NCBI GenBank assembly: GCA_026225415.1
Contig: JAMFSS010000003.1
Coordinates: forward strand, 1 to 64,000
DNA from: Alphaproteobacteria bacterium
GTDB lineage: Bacteria > Pseudomonadota > Alphaproteobacteria > UBA9219
DNA: 64,000 bases
Direction: 5' to 3'
The notes under the pieces: model-generated
What the model was told of the DNA's origin: nothing
The model's database searches: none
The model's input: the letters and a program-made list of their open reading frames with translations, nothing else
In this document: positions 47,916-59,326 of the stretch, piece by piece
Layout: every line of letters starts with the position of its first letter
Position numbering within the stretch: the first letter of the stretch is position 1
Translations under genes and position numbers: made by a program

Positions 47916-49400
47916 CTAGGTTCTTTTTTCGCGGCGACGCAGGGCGCTAGTGGGGATATTCATCGCTTCGCGGTATTTGGCGACGGTGCGGCGGGCGATA
48001 TCGATGCCTTCGCCGCGCAACATCATCGATAAATGATCGTCCGAGAGAATCGCGGTGGGTTTTTCATTTTCAATCATCGCGCGGATGCGGGCGCGGACGG
48101 ATTCCGATGACATATCGGCGCCGCCATCGCTGCGTGCCAAGGCGGTTGTGAAAAAATATTTCAGTTCGAACAAACCGCGCGGCGTCGCGATATATTTATT
48201 TTGCGTGACGCGGCTGACAGTCGATTCATGCATTTCGACCAGTAACGCGATATCTTTCAGGATCAAGGGTTTCAGATGATGCACGCCATGGACAAAAAAC
48301 GCGTCTTGCTGTTTCACGATTTCGGTGGCGACTTTTAAAATGGTGGTGGCGCGTTGGTGCAAGGCTTTGACCAACCAGTTCGCTTGTTGCCAATGATCGG
48401 CTATGTAATCCTTGTCGGCCTTTTTCGACAGATTGCCCTGAATTTGCGTGTAATAACGCTCATTCGCCAAAACGCGCGGCAAGGTTTCGGTGTTGAGTTC
48501 AACATGCCAACCGTCGCCTTCTTTATTATGTGTCGGGCGCAACATCACATCCGGCACGATGGGTACCGAAACATCGGACGCAAAAGCCAACGCCGGTTTG
48601 GGATTAAGGGCGCGGATTTCGGCGATCATGTCGGCCAGATCTTCGGCGTCCACATTACACGCGCGCATCAGGGCGTTGTTTTCGCGGCGCGCCAGCAGAT
48701 CGAGATTTTGCAGCAGTAATCCCATCGCGGGATCAAGCCGGTCTTTTTCATGCAGTTGCAGCGCGAGACATTCATGCAAAGACCGCGCGAAAATACCGCA
48801 AGGGTCGAAACGTTGCAGGCGGGCGATAATCGCTTCGAAATGTTCTGCTGTTGCGCCCAATTGCGTGCGCATTAATTCCAGATCGGCGGGAAGATATCCG
48901 GCTTCGTCCAGCATTTCGACCAGGGTCGCCGCGATGATGCGGTCTGTGGCATCCGTAAAATCGACATTGATTTGCGCCAGAAGATGGTCGCGCAGGCTGG
49001 GTTTTTCCGCCACCTGCTGCGCTTCGGAAAATTCATCGTCGTCGAAATTACCGCCGCTGCCTGTGGATGCGAAACGGTCTTCGGCGCCATAACCATCGGC
49101 GGCCCAGACTTCTTCGTTGGCGTTTTCGGCAGGCGTTTCGGTGATATTTCCATCAAGGGGGGCGGCATCGGCGCCAAGGGGGACAGAATGTTCCGTTTGG
49201 CCGGCCACAATATCACTGATCGGGGCTTCGGCGGGCGCGGAATCGCCCCGTTCGAGAAGGGGATTCTTCTCTATCTCCTGTTCGACAAAATCGCCCAATT
49301 CCATGTTCGACATCTGCAACAGCTTGATCGCTTGCTGCAATTGCGGTGTCATTACAAGGGTTTGGCTTTGTCTTTGGTCTAGGCGCTGGCTGAGGCTCAT
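47916..49400 (-). CDS. rpoN: RNA polymerase sigma-54 factor
   Basis: QLQQAIKLLQMSNMEL; LRPLILKDIA-like region; ATPRGLFELKYFF; RRTVAKYREAMNIPTSALRR. Confidence 0.96.
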   Translation of the reverse strand: MSLSQRLDQRQSQTLVMTPQLQQAIKLLQMSNMELGDFVEQEIEKNPLLERGDSAPAEAPISDIVAGQTEHSVPLGADAAPLDGNITETPAENANEEVWAADGYGAEDRFASTGSGGNFDDDEFSEAQQVAEKPSLRDHLLAQINVDFTDATDRIIAATLVEMLDEAGYLPADLELMRTQLGATAEHFEAIIARLQRFDPCGIFARSLHECLALQLHEKDRLDPAMGLLLQNLDLLARRENNALMRACNVDAEDLADMIAEIRALNPKPALAFASDVSVPIVPDVMLRPTHNKEGDGWHVELNTETLPRVLANERYYTQIQGNLSKKADKDYIADHWQQANWLVKALHQRATTILKVATEIVKQQDAFFVHGVHHLKPLILKDIALLVEMHESTVSRVTQNKYIATPRGLFELKYFFTTALARSDGGADMSSESVRARIRAMIENEKPTAILSDDHLSMMLRGEGIDIARRTVAKYREAMNIPTSALRRREKRT

Positions 49401-49584
49401 GAACAGAGATTAGCCCCAGAATCTTAAAAAAACATTGATAATTTTGGATTTGGCACTTTTTTTGCATCAAAACTTAAAACAATGGGATAAAATATCTGAC
49501 GAAAGTAAATCGCTGCATGGGTTAGGGCAGCCCAAATGATATAGTTCAATGAATAAAATCTAATAATTTTAAGGAAAAATTACT

Positions 49585-49938
49585 ATGCCAAGACAAACTA
49601 TCAATGAATTTGTTGACGAAAATGCTATTGGCGGCAACGATTCCAAGTCTGGTATTTATAAAGCCTATAATGCTGCTGGCTTTGAAGTTTTTGTAAACCG
49701 TCTGGTCATGGGGCTGGCAGTTTTGGAGCCAGTTGCTACAATTCTTGAGCATACATCTATCCCCATAATTTCCAATGTATTGCCCGATATATTTCGGGTG
49801 GGTGCTATAGTTCTCGCTTTTGGGCGTGTTGGTGCATCCTGTTGGCTTGCAGAAAAAGGGCTTACGGATGCTGTCGTTGTTCAGCAATATAGGGCTTATC
49901 AAGAAGGTAAAAGTCGCTGGTTGAATTTACATTTATAA
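49585..49938 (+). CDS. Small hypothetical membrane protein, tandem paralog 1
   Basis: N-terminus MPRQTINEFV similar to next ORF. Confidence 0.55.
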   Translation: MPRQTINEFVDENAIGGNDSKSGIYKAYNAAGFEVFVNRLVMGLAVLEPVATILEHTSIPIISNVLPDIFRVGAIVLAFGRVGASCWLAEKGLTDAVVVQQYRAYQEGKSRWLNLHL

Positions 49939-50011
49939 GATAATTGCCACAAATTTTTTGGCGCAAGTATTCGCGTTGTGATAAAGCATCGCCTCTGATT
50001 ATGGAAGATTT

Positions 50012-50386
50012 ATGGCTCAACAAACAATTTCCGAATTTGTGAAAATTGAAGAAAACACCCGCGGTTCCCAAAGCATCTGGCACCGAAAAGAAGATTTTTC
50101 GCAGAATTATGAGCGCGCCAGCAAACAAGTGACCAGAGGGCTTGTGGGGGCCGCTTTTGCAGGAGCCATATCTGTTCATGCCGATAATCCGAAGGTGGAA
50201 ATCGCCGCTGCCGCTGTTGTGCTTGCTGCCCTATGGCGGCTTGCTTGTGCGGCTGCGAATGATGCGACAGGCGTGGTTGACCCGCTTGTCATAGCGCATT
50301 ATCGGCTCACCGAGGGTGAGGGGGCGACAAATTCAATAGTAAGGCGTTGTTATAAAAAGATAAGTTATATTTTAGGGGGCGGGTAG
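50012..50386 (+). CDS. Small hypothetical membrane protein, tandem paralog 2
   Basis: N-terminus MAQQTISEFV; hydrophobic middle. Confidence 0.55.
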   Translation: MAQQTISEFVKIEENTRGSQSIWHRKEDFSQNYERASKQVTRGLVGAAFAGAISVHADNPKVEIAAAAVVLAALWRLACAAANDATGVVDPLVIAHYRLTEGEGATNSIVRRCYKKISYILGGG

Positions 50387-50471
50387 GGCAGGGATGCGGT
50401 AAAATACAGGTTTCCCTTGCATTTTTGGGCTGAACGGCTATTGTCGGCTCATCGAACTGGTTAATTTTTGA

Positions 50472-50495
50472 GGTGGGCGAGAGCCCGCCTTTTTT
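50472..50495 (+). terminator. Terminator-like hairpin in rimP leader
   Basis: GGTGGGC-gaga-GCCCGCCTTTTTT. Confidence 0.75.
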
Positions 50496-50532
50496 ATTGC
50501 CAATTCCAAAAATTAGTTGCTGATACGGAACG

Positions 50533-51036
50533 ATGTCGAAGGTTATTGAGCAAAAGATTGGCGATTTGATCGCGGGCGATGTGGATGCGGCGGGTTATGA
50601 GCTTGTGCGCGTTTATATTTCTGGCGCGGGCAAATACTCGGCTTTGCAGATAATGGCCGAGCGCAAGGATGGCGCGGGCATGAATGTCGATGATTGCGCC
50701 GTGATCAGCAAGCTGGTTTCGGTGATGTTGGAGGCCGATAAGGATTTGGCTGACAAGTATGATTTGGAAGTCAGTTCGCCGGGGATTGATAGGCCGTTGG
50801 TGCGTTTGGCGGATTACGCGCGTTATGCGGGGCATGTCGCCAAGGTGGAATTGAGCGCGGCAAAAGAAGGCCAGAAAAGATTTCAGGGCAAGATTGCGGG
50901 CGTGGCCGGTGATGTTGTTGGATTTGATACCGATAAGGGCAAATTGGCGGTGGCGTTTGGCGAGATTGAGAAGGCCAAGCTGGTGCTGACGGATGAATTG
51001 TTGAAGGCCGCGAAAAGCGGAAAAGTAAGCCACTAA
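50533..51036 (+). CDS. rimP: Ribosome maturation factor RimP
   Basis: DLEVSSPGIDRPL; upstream of nusA. Confidence 0.95.
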   Translation: MSKVIEQKIGDLIAGDVDAAGYELVRVYISGAGKYSALQIMAERKDGAGMNVDDCAVISKLVSVMLEADKDLADKYDLEVSSPGIDRPLVRLADYARYAGHVAKVELSAAKEGQKRFQGKIAGVAGDVVGFDTDKGKLAVAFGEIEKAKLVLTDELLKAAKSGKVSH

Positions 51037-51062
51037 GCAAGTTACTATGGGAGAAGAAACAA

Positions 51063-52553
51063 ATGGAATTGTTGCAAGTTGCTGATGTTGTTTCCCGCGA
51101 AAAAGGGATTGAGCGCGACGAAGTTCTGGCCGCGATGGAGCAGGCTATTCAAAAAGCCGGACGCGCCAAATATGGCCATGAACATGATATCCGCGCCGAA
51201 ATCGACCGCAAAAATGGCGAAGTCCGTTTGCAGCGTTGGTTGGAAGTTGCAGACCCCATCGAAAATGAATTTACGCAAATTTCGGTGAAGGCCGCCAAGA
51301 AAACCAAAGCCGATGCCATTATTGGCGATTTTATTGTCGATGATTTGCCGCCGATCGAAATGGGCCGCATTGCCGCGCAGACTGCCAAGCAAGTGATTGT
51401 GCAGAAGGTGCGCGAGGCCGAACGTCATCGTCAATTCGAAGAATATAAAGACCGCACCGGTGAAGTTATCAGCGGCACCGTCAAGCGTGTCGAGTATGGC
51501 AATATCACGATTGATCTGGGCCGTACCGAAGCGATGTTGCGCCGTGACGAAAGCCTGCCGCGCGAACATTTCAAAAATGGCGACCGCGTCCGCGCCTATA
51601 TTTACGATGTGCGCGAAGAACAACGCGGGCCGCAGATTTTCCTGTCGCGCACCCATCCGTTATTTATGGCCAAACTGTTCACACAGGAAGTGCCGGAAAT
51701 TTATGACGGCGTTATCGAAATCAAATCGGTCGCCCGCGATCCGGGCAGCCGCGCGAAAATCGCGGTGATTTCGAATGACAGCAGTATTGATCCCGTGGGC
51801 GCGTGCGTCGGTATGCGCGGCAGCCGCGTGCAAGCGGTTGTGGGCGAATTGCAGGGCGAAAAAATCGACATCATCCCCTGGTCGCAAGATCCCGCGACAT
51901 TCGTTGTTAACGCGTTGGCGCCTGCCGAAGTTGCCAAGGTCGTGTTGGATGAAGACAACAACCGTATGGATGTTGTCGTGCCTGACGATCAATTGTCGCT
52001 CGCCATCGGCCGCCGCGGACAAAATGTGCGTCTGGCGTCGATGCTGACCGGTTGGGATATCGATATTTTGACCGAGAAGGAAGAATCCGAACGCCGTCAA
52101 ACCGAACTCGCGACACGTACCGCTCTGTTCACCGAAGCATTGGCTGTCGATGATGTCATTGCGCATTTGCTGGTGACCGAGGGCTTTACCCGCGTCGAAC
52201 AAATTGCGGATACGCCCGTGGATGAATTGGCCGAAATCGAAGGTTTCGATGTCGAAGTTGCCGGCGAGTTGCAAGACCGCGCGCGTAACTGGTTGTCGGA
52301 ACTGGCTGCGAAACTGGAAGCGCAACGCAAAGAATTTGGCGTTGTCGATGAAGTCGTCGCTTTGCCGGGATTGAGCATCGAAATGGTGGTCAAGCTGGGC
52401 GAAAAAGGCATCAAGACTTTGGATGATGTTGCGGATTTGGCCAGCGACGAGCTGCGCGAAATCGTGGGCAATGATGAACTGACGGAAGCGAAGGCCAATG
52501 AAATTATCATGGCTGCCCGCGCCCATTGGTTCACTGATACGCCTTCAGCGTGA
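51063..52553 (+). CDS. nusA: Transcription termination/antitermination protein NusA
   Basis: VPEIYDGVIEIKSVARDPGSRAKIAV; DPVGACVGMRGSRVQAVVGEL; AIGRRGQNVRLAS. Confidence 0.98.
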   Translation: MELLQVADVVSREKGIERDEVLAAMEQAIQKAGRAKYGHEHDIRAEIDRKNGEVRLQRWLEVADPIENEFTQISVKAAKKTKADAIIGDFIVDDLPPIEMGRIAAQTAKQVIVQKVREAERHRQFEEYKDRTGEVISGTVKRVEYGNITIDLGRTEAMLRRDESLPREHFKNGDRVRAYIYDVREEQRGPQIFLSRTHPLFMAKLFTQEVPEIYDGVIEIKSVARDPGSRAKIAVISNDSSIDPVGACVGMRGSRVQAVVGELQGEKIDIIPWSQDPATFVVNALAPAEVAKVVLDEDNNRMDVVVPDDQLSLAIGRRGQNVRLASMLTGWDIDILTEKEESERRQTELATRTALFTEALAVDDVIAHLLVTEGFTRVEQIADTPVDELAEIEGFDVEVAGELQDRARNWLSELAAKLEAQRKEFGVVDEVVALPGLSIEMVVKLGEKGIKTLDDVADLASDELREIVGNDELTEAKANEIIMAARAHWFTDTPSA

Positions 52554-52571
52554 TGTGGTACGAAAGGGAAA

Positions 52572-53210
52572 ATGACAGCGGTCTTAGAACACGCCACACA
52601 AGAAACGCCTCGCTCCGCCGGTAAAAAAGCGGATAGCGAACGACGTTGCCTTGTGGCTGGCGAATTGAAACCGCGTGCGGAGATGATCCGTTTTGTCATT
52701 GCGCCCGATCAATCCGTTGTTCCCGATCTTTCCGAAAATCTGCCCGGCCACGGGATGTGGGTGACCGCGTCGCGTGATGCCATTCAAACCGCGGCCAAGA
52801 ACAACCTGTTTGCCAAAGCGGCCAAAGAACCCGCCAAACCTGATGCCGATTTGCCGGATTTGGTCGCGCGGTTATTACGCAAACGCTGTGCCGATTTTCT
52901 GGGGCTGGCGAAAAGCGCGGGGATTGCCGTGTTGGGCGAAGGCCAAACCGAAACGGCTATGCGGGCGAATAAACTGTCACTGCATCTGCATGCGCCGGAT
53001 GCCACGCGCAAACTGGATAATCGTTATAATGTGAGCGAATGCGATCTGTTCTCGCGCGACGAGATGGGTGCCGTGTTCGGCTATGACCAAATCGTCTATG
53101 TGGGCATTCTGCCGCACAAACTGACCGATAAGTTAAAGCTGGAAATAAACCGGCTTCGCCCTCTCTTGATATCCCCTCTTTTGACTGATGGAAACGAAGG
53201 ACTAGAATGA
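52572..53210 (+). CDS. YlxR/DUF448 RNA-binding protein
   Basis: [32 protein letters not shown]. Confidence 0.92.
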   Translation: MTAVLEHATQETPRSAGKKADSERRCLVAGELKPRAEMIRFVIAPDQSVVPDLSENLPGHGMWVTASRDAIQTAAKNNLFAKAAKEPAKPDADLPDLVARLLRKRCADFLGLAKSAGIAVLGEGQTETAMRANKLSLHLHAPDATRKLDNRYNVSECDLFSRDEMGAVFGYDQIVYVGILPHKLTDKLKLEINRLRPLLISPLLTDGNEGLE

Positions 53211-55843
53211 CCGACGATAAGAAAAAAGTATTGAGCCTTGGCGCTGCCCGTCCGAAGCTGGAATTGAAAAAGCCTGTGGCTGCTGCCGGTGGCGCGACCG
53301 AAGTTGTGCGCCAAAGCTTTTCGCATGGCCGTTCCAAACAGGTTGTAGTCGAAGCAAAGAAACCCGTGAAACGTGGCGAGGTAGCGGAAACCAAGCAACC
53401 CGCAGCGCGTCCGACCGAAACAAGCGTCAGCAAGAGCGGCCGTTCGACCAGCGCCGTTTTGCATAATCTGACGGCAGGCGAACGCGAAGCCCGCGCCCGT
53501 GCCTTGCGTGGTTCTGTCGATAATGAACGCGCGGAACCGGAATATTTTCAGGCGGAGATGGTGCGCCCTCCCGTTGAAGAAGCGACGGCTGTGGCCGGCC
53601 CTGTGACGCGCGACACGTTGCGCCAGCGCGAAATGGAAGAAATGCGCCAGATTCAGGCGCATGAAAAAACCGAAGGCGCGCGCAAGAAACAAGAAGATGA
53701 AGTGCGTCACCGCGATTTGCAGGCCTCGCGCCGCGGCCCGGGTGGGACGACAAGTGCAAGCACCGATGACAGGGGGCGCAGCATGTTGGCGCGTCCGGGC
53801 GAAAGCCTGTCGGGTCGTCCCGTTGTGGGACGCGCGCCGACGGTGCGTGATGATGAAGATGACCGTTCGCGTAAACCCGGCCGCGCCGTTTTGGCGCCGC
53901 GCCGTGGCGCGACCGATGACCGCCGCACAGGGCACAAGGTCGATGTGACCCGCGCTTTGTCCGACGAAGAAAGCGGCGGCCGTCGTCGTTCGGTCGCATC
54001 CATTCGTCGCCGCGCCGAACGCCATCGCCGCGAAATGATGGAGCAGGGCAAGGAACAGGTCAAAGTTACGCGCGATGTGGTTATTCCCGAAGCGATCACG
54101 GTGCAGGAATTGGCCAACCGTATGGCCGAACGTGGCGCGGATGTTATCAAATCTTTGATGAAAATGGGCGTTATGGCGACCATTACGCAAACCATTGATG
54201 CCGATACGGCTGAATTGGTTGTGTCGGAATTCGGCCACCGCATCAAACGCGTGACCGAAGCGGATATCGAATCCGATATCGGCGGCGTTGATGATTCAAC
54301 CGAAAATCTGCGCGCGCGTCCGCCGATTGTCACCGTGATGGGTCATGTCGATCATGGTAAAACTTCGTTGCTGGATGCTTTGCGCAAGGCCAATGTGGTG
54401 TCGGGCGAAGCGGGTGGTATTACCCAACATATCGGCGCGTATCAGGTTGTGTTGCCCGAAGCGGTGCATGGTTTTGACCGCGTGACCTTTATCGATACGC
54501 CCGGCCATGCCGCCTTTACCGAAATGCGTTCGCGCGGCGCGCAAATTACCGACATTGTTATTCTGGTGGTTGCCGCCGATGACGGCATTATGCCGCAAAC
54601 ATTGGAAGCCATTCGCCATGCCAAGGCCGCGAATGTGCCAATGATTATCGCCATCAACAAAATGGATTTGCCGGCGGCGAAACCCGACCGCGTGCGCCAG
54701 GAATTGTTGCAACACGATATCCAGGTCGAAGAAATGGGCGGCGATGTGCTGTCGGTTGAAATTTCGGCCAAGACGAAAATGGGCTTGGATAAATTGTTGG
54801 AAGCGGTTTTGCTGCAGGCGGAAATTTTGGATTTGAAGGCCAATCCCGACCGTTCGGCCGAAGGCGCCGTTGTCGAAGCCAAGATGGAAAAAGGCCGCGG
54901 GTCGGTCGCAACCGTTTTGGTGCGTCGCGGCACGCTGCGCGTCGGCGATATTTTCGTGGCCGGTTCCGAATGGGGCAAGGTGCGCGCGCTTATCGATGAT
55001 CATGGCAAAAATATTACCGAAGCAACGCCCGCCATGCCGGTCGAAGTGTTGGGTTTAAGTAGCACGCCTATGGCAGGGGACGAATTGTTGGTGGTGGCCG
55101 ATGAAGCCAAGGCGCGTGAAATTGCCGAATTCCGTTTGCGCCGTAAACGCGCGATTGCGGCGGCTGCAAGCACGCCTCGCGGTAATTTCGAACAGATGAT
55201 GCAGAATATCAAGACCGGCACCGCCAAGGAATTGGCCGTGTTGATCAAGGGCGATGTGCATGGTTCGGTCGAAGCGATTAAGAGTTCTTTGGTCAAACTG
55301 ACCGACGAAAACACCGAAGTGAAGGTGCGCGTGTTGGATGCCGCCGTTGGCCCTGTGACAGAGTCCGATGTGACTTTGGCCAAGGCTTCGGGCGCGATGA
55401 TCATCGGTTTCAATGTCCGCGCCAATACCCAGGCGCGTGAAATGGCGAAACGCGATGCCGTCGAACTGCGTTACTATTCCATCATCTATAACGTGATTGA
55501 TGATGTGAAGGCGGCTTTGTCGGGCATGTTGGCGCCGACTTTGCGCGAAAAATTCCTTGGCAATGCGCAGATTTTGCAAGTGTTCAATATCACCAAGGTT
55601 GGCAAGATTGCCGGTTGTAAAATTGTTGAAGGCACCGTTAAGCGCGGCGGCAAGGTACGTTTGTTGCGTGACAATGTGGTGATCCATGAAGGCACGTTGA
55701 AGACCCTGAAGCGCATGAAGGATGAAGTGAAGGAAGTGCGCGAAGGGTTTGAATGCGGTATGGCGTTCGAAAATTACGACAATATCGCAGCCGGCGATTT
55801 GATCGAATGTTTCGAAATGGAAGAAATTGCGCGTAGCCTGTGA
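53207..55843 (+). CDS. infB: Translation initiation factor IF-2
   Basis: [49 protein letters not shown]. Confidence 0.98.
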   Translation: MTDDKKKVLSLGAARPKLELKKPVAAAGGATEVVRQSFSHGRSKQVVVEAKKPVKRGEVAETKQPAARPTETSVSKSGRSTSAVLHNLTAGEREARARALRGSVDNERAEPEYFQAEMVRPPVEEATAVAGPVTRDTLRQREMEEMRQIQAHEKTEGARKKQEDEVRHRDLQASRRGPGGTTSASTDDRGRSMLARPGESLSGRPVVGRAPTVRDDEDDRSRKPGRAVLAPRRGATDDRRTGHKVDVTRALSDEESGGRRRSVASIRRRAERHRREMMEQGKEQVKVTRDVVIPEAITVQELANRMAERGADVIKSLMKMGVMATITQTIDADTAELVVSEFGHRIKRVTEADIESDIGGVDDSTENLRARPPIVTVMGHVDHGKTSLLDALRKANVVSGEAGGITQHIGAYQVVLPEAVHGFDRVTFIDTPGHAAFTEMRSRGAQITDIVILVVAADDGIMPQTLEAIRHAKAANVPMIIAINKMDLPAAKPDRVRQELLQHDIQVEEMGGDVLSVEISAKTKMGLDKLLEAVLLQAEILDLKANPDRSAEGAVVEAKMEKGRGSVATVLVRRGTLRVGDIFVAGSEWGKVRALIDDHGKNITEATPAMPVEVLGLSSTPMAGDELLVVADEAKAREIAEFRLRRKRAIAAAASTPRGNFEQMMQNIKTGTAKELAVLIKGDVHGSVEAIKSSLVKLTDENTEVKVRVLDAAVGPVTESDVTLAKASGAMIIGFNVRANTQAREMAKRDAVELRYYSIIYNVIDDVKAALSGMLAPTLREKFLGNAQILQVFNITKVGKIAGCKIVEGTVKRGGKVRLLRDNVVIHEGTLKTLKRMKDEVKEVREGFECGMAFENYDNIAAGDLIECFEMEEIARSL

Positions 55844-55855
55844 GCATAAACTTGC

Positions 55856-57067
55856 ATGACCAAGCCTAATTCTTTCACCACGCAACCTGATAAAGACGGG
55901 CATTTCGGTGCCTATGGCGGTCGGTTTGTGCCGGAAACGCTGATGCCTTTGGTATTGGCGGTCGAAGCTGCGTATGAACAGGCCAAGGCCGATCCCGCGT
56001 TTCAGGTCGAACTTGATTATTATCTGAAACATTATGTGGGGCGGCCATCGCCTTTGTTTTATGCCCAGCGTTTGACCGAACATTTGGGCGGCGCGAAGAT
56101 CTATCTGAAACGCGAAGAGCTGAATCACACCGGCGCGCATAAAATCAACCATTGCATGGGGCAGATTTTGTTGGCCAAACGCATGGGCAAAACGCGCATC
56201 ATCGCGGAAACCGGCGCGGGGCAACATGGGGTGGCGACTGCCACCGTTGCAGCGTTGTTTAATCTGCCTTGCACCATTTATATGGGCGAATTGGACATAG
56301 AACGCCAGAAACCGAATGTGTTTCGCATGCGTTTGCTGGGTGCGGAGGTGAAGGCCGTGACTTCGGGTTCGCGTTCGTTAAAAGACGCGATGAATGGCGC
56401 GTTGCGCGATTGGGTCGCCAATGTCGAAGATACTTTTTATATTATCGGCACTGTGGGCGGGCCGCATCCTTATCCGATGATGGTGCGTGATTTTCAATCG
56501 GTGATTGGCCGCGAAACCCGCGCCCAGATGATGGAAGCCGAAGGCCGTTTACCGGATTCCCTGGTGGCATGCGTTGGCGGCGGGTCGAACGCGATTGGTT
56601 TGTTTTATGATTTTCTGAATGACCCCGAAGTCGCCATGTATGCGGTCGAAGCCGCCGGGTTGGGTTTGGACAGCGGCAAGCATGCCGCGACCCTGACAGG
56701 CGGGCACATGGGCATTCTGCATGGCATGCGTACCTATTTCCTGCAAAATGAAGATGGCCAGATTGAAGAAGCCCATTCGATTTCCGCCGGGTTGGATTAT
56801 CCCGGCATCGGCCCCGAACATGCGTGGTTGTTCGATCAGAAACGCGTGACTTATGTTTCGGCGACCGATGATGAATCGGTGGAAGCGTTTCAGCTTTGTG
56901 CGAAAATGGAAGGCACATTGCCCGCGTTGGAATCCGCGCATGCTTTGGCTTTTGTGACTCGCTTTGCGCCCACTTTGCCGCGCGATCATTTGATGGTGGT
57001 TAATCTGAGCGGGCGCGGCGACAAGGATATTTTCACGATCGCCGACCGGTTGGGGGTGGTGTTGTGA
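55856..57067 (+). CDS. trpB: Tryptophan synthase beta subunit
   Basis: [37 protein letters not shown]. Confidence 0.98.
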   Translation: MTKPNSFTTQPDKDGHFGAYGGRFVPETLMPLVLAVEAAYEQAKADPAFQVELDYYLKHYVGRPSPLFYAQRLTEHLGGAKIYLKREELNHTGAHKINHCMGQILLAKRMGKTRIIAETGAGQHGVATATVAALFNLPCTIYMGELDIERQKPNVFRMRLLGAEVKAVTSGSRSLKDAMNGALRDWVANVEDTFYIIGTVGGPHPYPMMVRDFQSVIGRETRAQMMEAEGRLPDSLVACVGGGSNAIGLFYDFLNDPEVAMYAVEAAGLGLDSGKHAATLTGGHMGILHGMRTYFLQNEDGQIEEAHSISAGLDYPGIGPEHAWLFDQKRVTYVSATDDESVEAFQLCAKMEGTLPALESAHALAFVTRFAPTLPRDHLMVVNLSGRGDKDIFTIADRLGVVL

Positions 57068-57882
57068 GCCGCATTGCCACCAGATTTGCCGCGTTAAAAG
57101 CCGCCAACCGCAAGGCGTTTATCACATTCACCTCGGCGGGTGATCCCGATTTGGAAACATTCTCCGCGATTTTGGCCGCGCAACCTGCGGCAGGCGTTGA
57201 TCTGATTGAAATTGGTATGCCGTTCAGCGATCCCGTCGCTGATGGCCCCGCGATTGAAAAAGCGAATTTACGCGCCTTTGCCGCCGGCATTAACATGAAG
57301 AAAATTCTGGGCATCGTCGCGGATTTTCGTAAAACGAATAAAGACACGCCGATTATTTTGATGGGCTATGCCAATCCGGTTTACGCTTATGGGTTGGAAA
57401 AATTTGTGGGCGATGCGCACGCGTCCGGTGTCGACGGGTTGATTATCGCCGATTTACCGCCGGAAGAAGATACGGAATTGCGCAGTTTTGCGGTGAAGAA
57501 AAATATCGATGTTATTCGTTTGCTGACGCCGACCACGGATGAAAAAAGATTGCCGGTGGTTTTAAACGGCGCGAGCGGGTTTTTGTATTATGTGTCTGTT
57601 GCCGGTATCACCGGCACTAAACAGGCAGGGGTTGAATCGGTACGCCGCGCGGTGGATGCCATTCGACCGCACACAAACTTGCCGATTGGCGTCGGTTTTG
57701 GCATTGCAACCCCCGAACAGGCGCAAGAGATTGCCAAGCATGCCGATGCTGTTATTGTAGGTAGCGCGATTGTTAACCGCATTGCCGCGAATCTGGACGA
57801 TGCTGGCAAAGCCAAACCGGGTTTGGTGGGAGATGTTTTGGGCTTTATTCAGGCCCTGGCAGACGCAACGCATAGGAACTAA
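57064..57882 (+). CDS. trpA: Tryptophan synthase alpha subunit
   Basis: [39 protein letters not shown]. Confidence 0.97.
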   Translation: MSRIATRFAALKAANRKAFITFTSAGDPDLETFSAILAAQPAAGVDLIEIGMPFSDPVADGPAIEKANLRAFAAGINMKKILGIVADFRKTNKDTPIILMGYANPVYAYGLEKFVGDAHASGVDGLIIADLPPEEDTELRSFAVKKNIDVIRLLTPTTDEKRLPVVLNGASGFLYYVSVAGITGTKQAGVESVRRAVDAIRPHTNLPIGVGFGIATPEQAQEIAKHADAVIVGSAIVNRIAANLDDAGKAKPGLVGDVLGFIQALADATHRN

Positions 57883-57895
57883 CGAAGGTGTTTTC

Positions 57896-58813
57896 ATGAG
57901 CTGGCTTACCAATTTTGTCCGTCCGAAAATTCGCGCCCTGGTCGGCGAGAAAAAAGACGTGCCCGATAATTTGTGGGAAAAATGTCCCGGATGCAGCGCG
58001 ATGCTGTTCAAGCGCGAGCTGGAAGAAAATTTGAACGTGTGCCGCCATTGTGGGCATCATTTGAAGCTTGCGCCCATCGCGCGGTTGGAAAGCCTGTTTG
58101 ACGAAGGCCATTACAAGAATGTCGATGTGCCAAAAGTATTGGTCGATCCGTTGAAATTCCGCGACCAGAAAAAATATGCCGACCGGTTGAAGGACGCGCA
58201 GAATAAAAGCAAACGTCAGGACGCAATTATTGTCGGCGAAGGCACCGTTGGCGGTGTGAAGACGATTATCACTGTGTTCGATTTCGGTTTCATGGGCGGG
58301 TCGATGGGCATGGGCGTGGGCGAGGCGATTGTGACCGCCGCCAAACGCGCTGTGGCCACCAAATCGGCCTTGGTTATTTTGCCCGCATCGGGCGGCGCAC
58401 GCATGCAGGAAGGCGCGTTGTCGTTGATGCAGATGCCGCGCACGATTATTGCCGCCAATCAGGTGAAGGATGCCGGTTTGCCTTTTATCGTCGTGTTGAC
58501 CGACCCGACCACGGGTGGCGTTACCGCCAGCTTTGCGATGGTCGGCGACATCCATATCGCGGAAAAAGGCGCACAGATCGGCTTTGCCGGCGCCCGCGTG
58601 ATTGAAAGCACGATCCGCGAAACCTTGCCGCCCGGTTTCCAACGCGCCGAATATCTGATGGATCACGGTATGGTGGATATTGTGGTCGAACGCAAAGATT
58701 TGCGCGAAACCTTGGGCCGCGTATTGCGTTTGTTACGCAAGGAAAAACCGGTGAAGGGCACGTTGTTGACCGGGCCAGTGCCGCATGGCGCGCGCGGGAT
58801 GAAGCGGGTCTGA
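57896..58813 (+). CDS. accD: Acetyl-CoA carboxylase carboxyltransferase subunit beta
   Basis: CPGCSAMLFKRELEENLNVCRHCGHHLKL; ASGGARMQEGALSLMQM; GFAGARVIESTI. Confidence 0.97.
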   Translation: MSWLTNFVRPKIRALVGEKKDVPDNLWEKCPGCSAMLFKRELEENLNVCRHCGHHLKLAPIARLESLFDEGHYKNVDVPKVLVDPLKFRDQKKYADRLKDAQNKSKRQDAIIVGEGTVGGVKTIITVFDFGFMGGSMGMGVGEAIVTAAKRAVATKSALVILPASGGARMQEGALSLMQMPRTIIAANQVKDAGLPFIVVLTDPTTGGVTASFAMVGDIHIAEKGAQIGFAGARVIESTIRETLPPGFQRAEYLMDHGMVDIVVERKDLRETLGRVLRLLRKEKPVKGTLLTGPVPHGARGMKRV

Positions 58814-58887
58814 TTTTGGGATCGCGTCTGTTTGTCGGGCGAAACCACAACTGCCTGTATCACAATAGATGTCGGATCGCCTGAGCT

Positions 58888-58948
58888 TTTTTTGAAGAAA
58901 TGAAACGCGCGTATGTTAAATACGCTTGTCTTTCATTTCTTCAAAAAA
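58888..58948. terminator. Long nested perfect hairpin downstream of accD (bidirectional terminator or small RNA)
   Basis: 18-bp perfect IR TTTTTTGAAGAAATGAAA/TTTCATTTCTTCAAAAAA with inner GCGTAT-gttaa-ATACGC stem. Confidence 0.75.
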
Positions 58949-59098
58949 TCACAATTTTCGACTCAATATCCTCAATCCTTTAACGGCAGCGCTTCGATAA
59001 GAAAAAATCTTGGATTTTAGTATTAACCATACATTATAGTTGAAACGGGTTTTTCTTCTTCTTATCCTCAATCATTGTGAAAAATGAGGGAGTGTGAA

Positions 59099-59248
59099 AT
59101 GGAAGATAACGAAAAGCCTGAAGGAAATGAAGCACAGGAGCAAAAGCCTGAACCCGGTAATGCCGAAATTAAACCCGGCGCATTGACCAATCCTTGGCGT
59201 GATCGTCGTGGCCGCCATTTTGGTCGTGGACATAACCGTTTAGGATAA
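59099..59248 (+). CDS. Possible 49-aa small protein (MEDNEKPEGNEAQEQKPEPGNAEIKPGALTNPWRDRRGRHFGRGHNRLG)
   Basis: Manual translation; acidic N-half and basic C-half; below the ORF track threshold. Confidence 0.4.
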   Translation: MEDNEKPEGNEAQEQKPEPGNAEIKPGALTNPWRDRRGRHFGRGHNRLG

Positions 59249-59326
59249 TTTGTAGCCCGTTGATTATTATATTTTCTCGGCTGCTGCGCCGACTGTTTTT
59301 CTGTAAGAAAAAAGAGGTATATTTTT

